Made by a program: the position numbers and the translations under genes
Notes under the pieces: generated by a model
Databases searched by the model: none
The model's input: only the letters and a program-made list of their open reading frames with translations
Told to the model about the DNA's origin: nothing
Source of the DNA: JALUZX01 sp964561605
Lineage (GTDB): Bacteria > Planctomycetota > UBA1135 > JALUZX01
Length of the DNA: 64,000 bases
Reading direction: 5' to 3'
NCBI GenBank assembly: GCA_964561605.1
Contig: CAZLQD010000051.1
Coordinates: 79,083-143,082 of the forward strand
In this document: positions 8,568 through 15,593 of the stretch, one piece after another
Layout: every line of letters begins with the position of its first letter
Position numbering within the stretch: position 1 is the first letter of the stretch

Positions 8568-9770
8568 GTGGCGGAGGCGACCCCGAGGAAGCTTCCCCTG
8601 GCACTCCCCGACATCGGCGAGGAGGAGATCGCCGAGGTGGTGGAGTGCCTCCGGTCGGGGTGGATCACCACGGGCCCGAGGGTGAGACGGTTCGAGGAGG
8701 ATTTCGCCGCCCTGGCCGGGGCGGACTTCGCCCTGGCCTTCTCGTCGTGCACCGCCGCCCTGCACGTTGCATACACGGTTCTTGGTGTTCAGGATGGGGC
8801 GGAGGTCGTCCTGCCCCCCCTCACATGGGCCTCCACGGCCAACATGGTGGCGGCCTGCGGCGGGAAACCCGTCTTCGGCGATATCGACCCCTCCACGTGG
8901 AATCTCTCCCCCGAGGGGGTGAGGAAGGCCCTGACCCCCCGGACCAGGCTGGTGGTCCCCGTCCACTTCGCGGGGCTTCCGGCGGACCTGGACGGCATCG
9001 CCCGGGTCCTCTCCGAAGAGGGGCGGGAGGACGTTCGGATCCTGGAGGACGCGGCCCACGCCGCCGGGGCCGCCTACAAGGGCAGGCATCCCGGCTCCAG
9101 GGAGAATCCTACGGCGGCGGCCTGCTTCTCCTTCCACCCGATCAAGAATCTGACCACAGGCGAGGGGGGGATGCTGGTCACCTCCGACGCGGAGATCGCC
9201 CGGCAGGCCCGGCTCTGGCGCTTCCACGGGGTGGCCCGGGACGCCTTCGCCGCCTACAGCGGGAAGGCACCTCCACCCGGGAGTTACGAGATCGTCCTTC
9301 CGGGATTCAAATACAACCTGACCGACATCCAAGCCGCCATCGGGATCCACCAGCTCAGGAAACTGGAGCGGATGAACCGGAAGCGGGCGGAGCTGGTCCG
9401 GGCCTACCGGGAGGCCCTCTCCGGGCTGGAGGGGTTGGAATTCCAGGGCGAGGCCCCCTACGAGGCCCTCCACTCCCGCCACCTCTTCCCCGTCCTGGCC
9501 CCCCCGGGGGACGGGACCCTGGAGGGAATGGCTTCTGAGCGCATACGGGTCACCAGGGCCCTGGCGGAGAGAGGCGTGGGGACGGGGAGGCACTTCGAGG
9601 CGGTCCACCTCACCCGTTTCTACAGGGAGCGGTACGGCACGGGCCCCGGCGATTGTCCCGTGGCGGAGGCCGTGGCGGCCCGGATCTTCTCCCTCCCCCT
9701 CTATCCCGGGATGGATGTGGAGGACGCCCTCTGGGCGGCGGAAGTCTTGAAGGAGGTCCTCGGACGGTGA
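8568..9770 (+). CDS. arnB: UDP-4-amino-4-deoxy-L-arabinose aminotransferase
   Basis: A 400-residue PLP enzyme of the DegT/DnrJ/EryC1 (ArnB) family. It has the RSGWITTGP substrate loop (29-37), the PLP-ring-binding VLPPLTWAST region (81-90), Asp161 in EDAAHAAG, and the Schiff-base Lys193 in SFHPIKNLTTGEGG. It transaminates the UDP-4-keto-pentose, using glutamate, to UDP-4-amino-4-deoxy-L-arabinose in the cytoplasm. The GTG start lies 3 nt after the stop of arnA-type decarboxylase, with GAGGGAGG upstream, and its TGA overlaps the arnC GTG. Related sugar aminotransferases are hard to separate by sequence, but the neighbours decide the role. Confidence 0.92.
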   Translation: MAEATPRKLPLALPDIGEEEIAEVVECLRSGWITTGPRVRRFEEDFAALAGADFALAFSSCTAALHVAYTVLGVQDGAEVVLPPLTWASTANMVAACGGKPVFGDIDPSTWNLSPEGVRKALTPRTRLVVPVHFAGLPADLDGIARVLSEEGREDVRILEDAAHAAGAAYKGRHPGSRENPTAAACFSFHPIKNLTTGEGGMLVTSDAEIARQARLWRFHGVARDAFAAYSGKAPPPGSYEIVLPGFKYNLTDIQAAIGIHQLRKLERMNRKRAELVRAYREALSGLEGLEFQGEAPYEALHSRHLFPVLAPPGDGTLEGMASERIRVTRALAERGVGTGRHFEAVHLTRFYRERYGTGPGDCPVAEAVAARIFSLPLYPGMDVEDALWAAEVLKEVLGR

Positions 9771-10747
9771 AGGTCTCGGTGGTGATCCCCGTCTTCGAGG
9801 AGGAGAAGAACCTGGACCCCCTCTGGGAGCGCCTGGAGCCCGTCCTGGCCCCCTACGATGCCGAGGTGATCTTCGTGGACGACGGGAGCACCGACCGCTC
9901 CCTGGAAATCCTCAGGCGGATGGCCGGGGAGCGACCCGACCGGATCCGGGTTATATCCTTCAACCGCAATTATGGCCAGCACGCCGCCGTCCTGGCGGGG
10001 ATCGAGGCCGCCTCGGGAGACGTGGTGGTCACCCTGGATGCGGACCTCCAAAACCCGCCCGAGGAGATTCCCAAGGTCCTGGGAAAGGTGGAGGAGGGTT
10101 ACGACGTCGTGGGCACCTGGCGGCTGGGGAGGAAGGACTCCTTCTTCCGGCGCTGGGCTTCCCGGCTCTCCAACAAGGTCACGGCCCGCCTTCTCGGGGT
10201 CCCCTTGAGGGACTTCGGTTGCATGCTCCGGGCCTACCGGCGGGACGTGGTGGACTCCATGAAGTCCTGCAGGGAACGCTCCACCTTCGTCCCCGCCCTG
10301 GCCTGCAAGTTCGGGAGGAAGATCACCGAGATCCCCGTGTGCCACGCCGACCGCCCGGGGGGGGACAAGTCCCGCTATTCCCTCTGGAAGCTCCTCCGGC
10401 TCCAGGCGGATCTCCTCACGGGTTTCTCCAGCGCCCCTCTCAAGCTGGCCACCCTGGTCGGCCTGGTGGTGGCCTTCCTCTCGGTCGTCTTCGGGGTCTA
10501 CCTGGGGATCCGGAGGCTCGTGGTCGGCCCGGAGAACGAGGGGGTCTTCACCCTCTTCGCCGTCCTCTTCTTCCTCATGGGGGTGAGCTTCCTCGCCATG
10601 GGGATCATGGGAGAATACCTGGCGCGGATCTACGACGAAGTGCGGGCCCGTCCCAGGTCGGTGATCAGGGAACGGATCAACTTCCCCCCCGGCCCGTCCT
10701 CCGGGGCCGGGGCCGGGCGGAAAGAGAAGGCCGAGGCGGTCCCTTGA
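9767..10747 (+). CDS. arnC: Undecaprenyl-phosphate 4-deoxy-4-formamido-L-arabinose transferase
   Basis: A 326-residue GT2 polyprenyl-phosphate transferase: VSVVIPVFEEEKNL at 3-16, VDDGSTD at 37-43, the metal-binding DAD at 91-93, and two C-terminal membrane segments (about residues 225-250 and 265-285) like those of ArnC and DPM1-type enzymes. It transfers 4-formamido-4-deoxy-L-arabinose from UDP to undecaprenyl phosphate at the inner face of the inner membrane. The GTG start overlaps the arnB stop by 4 nt; AGGAGG is about 10 nt upstream. The gene then overlaps the formyltransferase gene by 4 nt. Confidence 0.92.
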   Translation: MKVSVVIPVFEEEKNLDPLWERLEPVLAPYDAEVIFVDDGSTDRSLEILRRMAGERPDRIRVISFNRNYGQHAAVLAGIEAASGDVVVTLDADLQNPPEEIPKVLGKVEEGYDVVGTWRLGRKDSFFRRWASRLSNKVTARLLGVPLRDFGCMLRAYRRDVVDSMKSCRERSTFVPALACKFGRKITEIPVCHADRPGGDKSRYSLWKLLRLQADLLTGFSSAPLKLATLVGLVVAFLSVVFGVYLGIRRLVVGPENEGVFTLFAVLFFLMGVSFLAMGIMGEYLARIYDEVRARPRSVIRERINFPPGPSSGAGAGRKEKAEAVP

Positions 10748-11637
10748 AGGTCCTCTTCTTCGGATACAGCTCCATGGGTGCCTCGGCCCTGGAGATCCTG
10801 GCGCGGCGGGGGGACCGTGTAACCGCCGTGGTGACCCACCGGGACGATCCGGGGGAGGAACGGTGGTTCGTGACGCCGGCGGAGAAGAAGGAGGACTTGG
10901 GCCTGGAGGCCCCTCTTTTCTTCGGGGAAGACCTGGATCGGGCGGAACTCCTGGACCTCCTCCGGGAGGATCCGCCCGACCTGATCCTCTCGGTCTTCTA
11001 CCGGTCCCTCCTTCCCGCGGAGGTCCTGGCGGCCGCCCGGATCGCCGCGGTGAACCTCCACCCTTCCCTGCTCCCCGCCTACAGGGGAAGATCCCCCGTC
11101 AACTGGGTCCTCGTGAGGGGGGAGAGGGAGACCGGGATCACCCTCCACCACATGACGGCCAGGGCCGACGCCGGGGACATCGTGGCCCAAAGGAGGGTGG
11201 AGATCGCCCCGCGGGAGACTGCGCTTTCGCTCTACCGGAAACTTGAACGCGAAGGGACGGCCCTGCTGGAGGAGACCCTTCCCCTCCTGGAGAGTGGGAC
11301 GGCGCCCAGGATCCCCCAGGACGAATCCAGGGCCTTCTACGTGGGGGGCCGGCGTCCCTCCGACGGGTGGATCGACTGGGACCGGCCGGTCCGGGAGATC
11401 GACTGCCTGGTCCGGGCCGTGGCGCCTCCTTGGCCCGGTGCCTTCGCCGAGGTGGACCTGGGAAATGGGCCCCGGGCGGTCAGGATCCTGGAAGGGGAGC
11501 CCCTGGAGGGGGATCCTCCCGGGCCGGGGACCTTCAGGCCCGCCCCGGGAGGGGGATTCCTGGCGGCCGCCCGGGACGGCTGGTTCCGGGTGATCCGGTG
11601 GGAGGGGGCGGAAGATCCTCCGGAGAGGCCGGGATGA
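10744..11637 (+). CDS. arnA: UDP-4-amino-4-deoxy-L-arabinose formyltransferase, stand-alone equivalent of ArnA N-terminal domain
   Basis: A 297-residue 10-formyltetrahydrofolate-dependent transferase. The catalytic Asn104/His106 lie in NLHPSLLPAYRGRSP and Asp142 in RADAGDIVAQ, the same triad and surroundings as the N-terminal half of E. coli ArnA, followed by the C-terminal OB-like part (about 205-297). It N-formylates UDP-aminoarabinose so that ArnC can use it. It is encoded apart from the decarboxylase half, with arnB and arnC between. The start is a TTG overlapping the arnC stop by 4 nt. An ATG ten codons in (10774) would cut into the first beta strand and is less likely. Confidence 0.9.
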   Translation: MKVLFFGYSSMGASALEILARRGDRVTAVVTHRDDPGEERWFVTPAEKKEDLGLEAPLFFGEDLDRAELLDLLREDPPDLILSVFYRSLLPAEVLAAARIAAVNLHPSLLPAYRGRSPVNWVLVRGERETGITLHHMTARADAGDIVAQRRVEIAPRETALSLYRKLEREGTALLEETLPLLESGTAPRIPQDESRAFYVGGRRPSDGWIDWDRPVREIDCLVRAVAPPWPGAFAEVDLGNGPRAVRILEGEPLEGDPPGPGTFRPAPGGGFLAAARDGWFRVIRWEGAEDPPERPG

Positions 11638-12575
11638 GGGCGGGCGGAATCCCGGCGGGGGTGGTCCTCAAGGTGGACGTGGACACCTTCAGGGGGACGA
11701 AGGAGGGTGTGCCCGGGATCCTGGAGGAGCTGGACCGGGCCGGGGTCAGGGCGTCCTTCTTCTTCACCCTCGGGCCGGACAGGTCGGGCCGGGCGGTCTT
11801 CCGGGTCTTCCGGAAGAGGGGATTCTTCTCCAAGATGGCCCGGACCAATCCCCTGAAGATGTACGGCCTGCGGACCATGCTCTACGGGACCCTCCTTCCG
11901 GCACCCCGGATCGGGAGGAGGTCGGCCGGGACGATCCGGGCCGCCCGGGAGGCCGGCCACGAAGTGGGACTCCACGCCTGGGATCACGTGAGGTGGCAAG
12001 ACAGGTTGGACCGTATGGATTCCCGGGAGATCGAAGAGGAGATCCGCCGGGGGGCCGAGGCCTTCGGGGAGATCTTCGGGGAGGCGCCGCGGCTCTTCGC
12101 GGCGCCGGCCTGGCTGGCCCTGGAGCCGGCTCTTTCGGCCCTGGAGAGAAGGGGATTCCGGGTGGTCTCCCTCTCCCGGGGGAGGTCCGGACCCTTCCGT
12201 CCCGTGGCGGGGGGAAGGGTCCTGGAGATGGTGGAGGTTCCCACGACCTTGCCCACCTTGGACGAGTGCCTCGGGAGGGAGGGGGTGACCCGGGAGAACT
12301 GGAACGAACACCTTCTCTCCCGCTACAGGGAAGGAGAGGTGGAGGTCCTCACCGTCCACGCCGAGACGGAGGGCCTGGCCTTCCGGAGGGAACTCCGGGA
12401 CCTCCTGGAGCGGCATGCGGGGCTGGGGATCTCCCATCTCACCCTGGGAGAGGCGGCGAAGGCCGCCCGGCGGAAAGGTCTCCCCGCCCGGGAACTGGCC
12501 CTGGGGACCGTTCCCGGGCGGGCGGGGAAGGTGGCCGTCCCCGGCCCGGAGGCGGATCAGTCCAGCCTGCGGTAG
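11634..12575 (+). CDS. arnD: 4-deoxy-4-formamido-L-arabinose-phosphoundecaprenol deformylase
   Basis: A 313-residue NodB-like polysaccharide deacetylase of the ArnD type. The metal/catalytic Asp15 and Asp17 lie in KVDVDTFRG, and the metal-binding His114 and His118 in VGLHAWDHVRW. EGVPGILEEL, ASFFFTLGPD and VPTTLPTLDE match ArnD. It removes the formyl group from undecaprenyl-linked formamidoarabinose, giving the ArnT donor. The ATG overlaps the previous stop (ATGA). Its last 19 nt overlap the 3' end of the convergent hexosaminidase gene. It is the last gene of the plus-strand cluster, and no terminator is visible within the overlap. Confidence 0.92.
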   Translation: MRAGGIPAGVVLKVDVDTFRGTKEGVPGILEELDRAGVRASFFFTLGPDRSGRAVFRVFRKRGFFSKMARTNPLKMYGLRTMLYGTLLPAPRIGRRSAGTIRAAREAGHEVGLHAWDHVRWQDRLDRMDSREIEEEIRRGAEAFGEIFGEAPRLFAAPAWLALEPALSALERRGFRVVSLSRGRSGPFRPVAGGRVLEMVEVPTTLPTLDECLGREGVTRENWNEHLLSRYREGEVEVLTVHAETEGLAFRRELRDLLERHAGLGISHLTLGEAAKAARRKGLPARELALGTVPGRAGKVAVPGPEADQSSLR

Positions 12576-14182
12576 TGGACGCCCAAGGCGTCCAGGCGCT
12601 CCAGGTGGCCCTTCAGGCGGGCCTTGAAGTCGGCAAGGTCCTTGCCCTCGAGGGGACTCCATCCCACTTCCGCGAGGGCGCACGCCCTGGGCCAGGCCAT
12701 GTATTCCACCTGGCGGAAGGTGGGAATGAACTCGGTCCAGATGTTGCCCTGGGGGCCCATGATGTATTTCGCCTGCTTGGGAGAAAGGACGGCCGGGACG
12801 GGTTCGTAGGAGTAGACCCTCTCCAGCGGAAGGAAACCGCCGATTGCCGGGGGCTCATGGGAATGGTCCCTGGATTGGTAATAGTCCAGGTAGCAATGGG
12901 ATGTGGGGGACATGACCACGTAGTGGGCCGCCTTGGCGGCGGCGATGCCGCCCTTGACCCCCCGCCAGCTCATGACGGCCGCGTTGGGCGCCAGGCCGCC
13001 TTCCAGGATCTCGTCCCAGCCGATGATCTTGCGGCCCTTGGAGTTGATGTATTTCTCCATCCTCTGGATGAACCAGCTCTGGAGCTGGTGCTCGTCCTTG
13101 AGGCCGAGCTTCTTGATCCGGGCCTGGCAGAGGGGACAGTGCTTCCAGCGGAACTTGGGACACTCGTCGCCGCCGATGTGGATGTATTCGAAGGGGAAGA
13201 GCTTCACCACCTCGTCGATGACGCCCTCCAGGAACTTGAAGGTCTTCTCCTTGCCGGCGCAGTAGACGTCCCGGTGGACTCCCCAGCGGGTGCTCACCTT
13301 GAAGGGCCCCCCCGTGCAGGAGAGCTCGGGGTAGGCCGCCAGGGCGGCCTGGCAGTGGCCGGGCATCTCGATCTCGGGAAGGACCCGGATGTGGAGCTTG
13401 GCCGCGTGGGCCACGACTTTGCGGATCTGGTCCTGGGTGTAGTATCCGCCGTAGGGTTTACCGTCGCCTTTCTTGCGGTTGGAAGGGATCGGGGTCTCGT
13501 CCCGCCTGGAACCGATCTCGGTGAGGCGCGGATATTTCTTGATCTCGATCCGCCAGCCCTGGTCCTCGGTGAGGTGCCAGTGGAAGGTGTTGAGCTTGTG
13601 GAGGGCCATCTCGTCGAGAAGCCGGCAGACCTCTTCGACGGTGAAGAAGTGGCGTCCCACGTCCAGGAGGAGCCCCCGCCAGGGGAAGCGGGGCTTGTCC
13701 CGGATCTCCAGGCAGGGGAGGGAGAGACTCCGCCGGGGAAGGGGGCGGCCCTTTTCCACGGAGGGGGGAAGGAGCTGGCGGAGGGTCTGGACGGCGTAGA
13801 AGAAGCCCGCCGCTCCCCGGGCCCGGACCAGGACTCCCTCGGGCCGGACGGAGAGGATGTAGCCCTCGGCGCCCAGGTCGGCGGGGGCCCCCTTGGTGGT
13901 GAAGAGAACGGCTCCCCCGGGCGCTTCGCCCCCTGCGGCGGCGGGGAGGATCTTCTTTCCCAGGGGGCCGGCCAGGAGGCGGGAGAGGAAGGCGGCGCCG
14001 CTCTTGGCCGCCTGGGCGCCCGGGGCCAGGAGAATGGCCGTTTCGGGGGTCAGGCGGAAGGTGCCCGCCAGGCGGGACAGGGAGGCCGGCCTGGGGATCA
14101 GGGAAAGGGGGGGCTTGTCTTGGGCCGCGGTCATGGGGAGGAGGTTTCCCAGAGCGAGGACGAGGATCGGGAGAATCCGCAT
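12557..14182 (-). CDS. Secreted beta-N-acetylhexosaminidase (GH20)
   Basis: A 541-residue protein with a signal peptide ending near TAAQ (residues 17-21). An N-terminal GH20b-like domain (about 25-160) is followed by the catalytic barrel from about 165. The GH20 acid/base pair is Asp339-Glu340 in HIGGDECPK; FHWHLTEDQGWR and PEIEMPGH are also family hallmarks. It hydrolyses terminal N-acetylglucosamine or N-acetylgalactosamine from glycans, probably in the periplasm or outside, and could serve chitin, glycoprotein or peptidoglycan turnover. GGAGGAATAA precedes the ATG. The 3' end overlaps arnD by 19 nt in convergent orientation. Confidence 0.88.
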   Translation of the reverse strand: MRILPILVLALGNLLPMTAAQDKPPLSLIPRPASLSRLAGTFRLTPETAILLAPGAQAAKSGAAFLSRLLAGPLGKKILPAAAGGEAPGGAVLFTTKGAPADLGAEGYILSVRPEGVLVRARGAAGFFYAVQTLRQLLPPSVEKGRPLPRRSLSLPCLEIRDKPRFPWRGLLLDVGRHFFTVEEVCRLLDEMALHKLNTFHWHLTEDQGWRIEIKKYPRLTEIGSRRDETPIPSNRKKGDGKPYGGYYTQDQIRKVVAHAAKLHIRVLPEIEMPGHCQAALAAYPELSCTGGPFKVSTRWGVHRDVYCAGKEKTFKFLEGVIDEVVKLFPFEYIHIGGDECPKFRWKHCPLCQARIKKLGLKDEHQLQSWFIQRMEKYINSKGRKIIGWDEILEGGLAPNAAVMSWRGVKGGIAAAKAAHYVVMSPTSHCYLDYYQSRDHSHEPPAIGGFLPLERVYSYEPVPAVLSPKQAKYIMGPQGNIWTEFIPTFRQVEYMAWPRACALAEVGWSPLEGKDLADFKARLKGHLERLDALGVHYRRLD

Positions 14183-14270
14183 GGTTTATTCCTCCAGTGT
14201 CGGGTCCGGGGGCGGGGATGGAAAGGGACGGCCCCCCTGGGGAGGCCGTCCCCGGAACGTGCGATGAGGG

Positions 14271-15470
14271 TCATTTCCCCTGGTAGGCCTTCCACTTGGC
14301 TTCCAGCTCGGGATCCTTGACGGTCTCGAGGAGATAGTCGCAGAAGGCCCGGCCCGTGGCTCCGTTGTCCCGGCCCGTGATGACCAGCTTCTTTTCGAAA
14401 CGGGTGCAGACGTCCAGGCCCATCTGGAGTTTTTCGGCCTTTTCGGTGAAACCGATGTGTTCGAGCATCATCACCGAGGCCCGGATGAGGCTGGAAGGAT
14501 CGGCGTACTGGCCCCGGCCCTCCTTGATCATCCTGGGCGCGGAGCCGTGGATGGCCTCGAACATGGCGTAGCGCTTGCCGATGTTGGCGCTTCCCGCCGT
14601 GCCCACGCCGCCCTGGAGCTGGGCCGCCTCGTCGGTGATGATGTCGCCGTAGAGGTTGGGAAGGGCGATGACCCGGAACTGGGTGCGCCGTGCGGGATCC
14701 ACCAGCTTGGCCGTCATGATGTCGATGTACCAGCCTTCCCAGCGGATGTCGGGGTAGTCCTTGGCCACCTGCTCGGCCACCTCCAGGAAGAGGCCGTCGG
14801 TGGTCTTCACCACGTTGGCCTTGGTCACGATGGTGACGTAGTCGATGCCCTTCTTCTTGGCGTATTCGAAGGCGAGCCGGATGATGCGCTCCGCGCCGGG
14901 CCGGGTGATGACCTTGAAGTCGAAGGCCAGGTCCTCCGTGGGCATGATGCCCCGGCTGCCGAGCATATAGGCTCCTTCGGTGTTCTCACGGAAGAAGGTC
15001 CAGTCGATGCCCTCCTCGGGGATGGTCACGGGCCGGACGTTGGCGAAGAGGTCCAGTTCGCGGCGCATGGCCACGTTGGCGCTCTCGATGTTGGGCCAGG
15101 GGCCGCCCTTCTCGGGCGTGGTGGTGGGGGCCTTGAGGATCACGTGGCAGGCCTTGAGTTCCTCCAGGACGTCGTCGGGGATGGCCTTTCCCACCTTGGC
15201 CCGGTTCTCGATGGTCAGGCCCTCGATGGGCTTGAATGTGATCTTCCCCTTCTCCACCTCCTCGGCCAGGAGGTATTCCAGGACGCGCTGGGTCTCCTGG
15301 GAGATGATGGGGCCGATCCCGTCGCCCCAGCAGACGCCCACTTTGATGGGCTGGAGCTTGGTGTAGTCGATCCAGTCTTCGGCCTGTTTCAGGCGCTCCA
15401 CTCTCTCCATCTGTTCCCTGACGATCTGGGCGAAATGCTGGGCTGCTTTGTCCAGGATCTCCTGGCTCAT
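14271..15470 (-). CDS. Isocitrate/isopropylmalate dehydrogenase family enzyme, probably isocitrate dehydrogenase
   Basis: A 399-residue beta-decarboxylating dehydrogenase. The substrate loop reads SANVAMRRELDLFANVRPV, with Ser130, Asn132, Arg136 and Arg146 at the places where isocitrate dehydrogenases use Ser/Asn and isopropylmalate dehydrogenases use leucines; this favours isocitrate. Tyr168 lies in ENTEGAYM and the catalytic lysine in TKANVVKTTDG. The cofactor loop HGSAPRM has Arg where NAD enzymes usually have Asp and E. coli NADP enzyme has Lys, so NADP is plausible but unproven. The start ATG is set by AGGAGG 8 nt upstream; a longer frame exists without support. It lies 88 nt downstream of the hexosaminidase start on the same strand and is transcribed separately. 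Confidence 0.78.
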   Translation of the reverse strand: MSQEILDKAAQHFAQIVREQMERVERLKQAEDWIDYTKLQPIKVGVCWGDGIGPIISQETQRVLEYLLAEEVEKGKITFKPIEGLTIENRAKVGKAIPDDVLEELKACHVILKAPTTTPEKGGPWPNIESANVAMRRELDLFANVRPVTIPEEGIDWTFFRENTEGAYMLGSRGIMPTEDLAFDFKVITRPGAERIIRLAFEYAKKKGIDYVTIVTKANVVKTTDGLFLEVAEQVAKDYPDIRWEGWYIDIMTAKLVDPARRTQFRVIALPNLYGDIITDEAAQLQGGVGTAGSANIGKRYAMFEAIHGSAPRMIKEGRGQYADPSSLIRASVMMLEHIGFTEKAEKLQMGLDVCTRFEKKLVITGRDNGATGRAFCDYLLETVKDPELEAKWKAYQGK

Positions 15471-15519
15471 GGTTCTTTCCTCCTGCATGGAAACGACGAG
15501 TCGGCTTTGTGGGAGGCGG

Positions 15520-15525
15520 ATTGTA
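15520..15525 (-). promoter_or_regulatory. Possible -10 element of the isocitrate dehydrogenase-like gene
   Basis: On the minus strand TACAAT lies 50 nt before the start codon, in the 123-nt divergent gap with the YfhO-like gene. No good -35 element is seen 16-18 nt upstream, so this is a weak call. Confidence 0.25.
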
Positions 15526-15593
15526 ACACCCCCCCCTGGGAAAGGCACTGCAGGGGCCGGCAAGACCCCACCTGAAAGACACCGACCTTTCTA

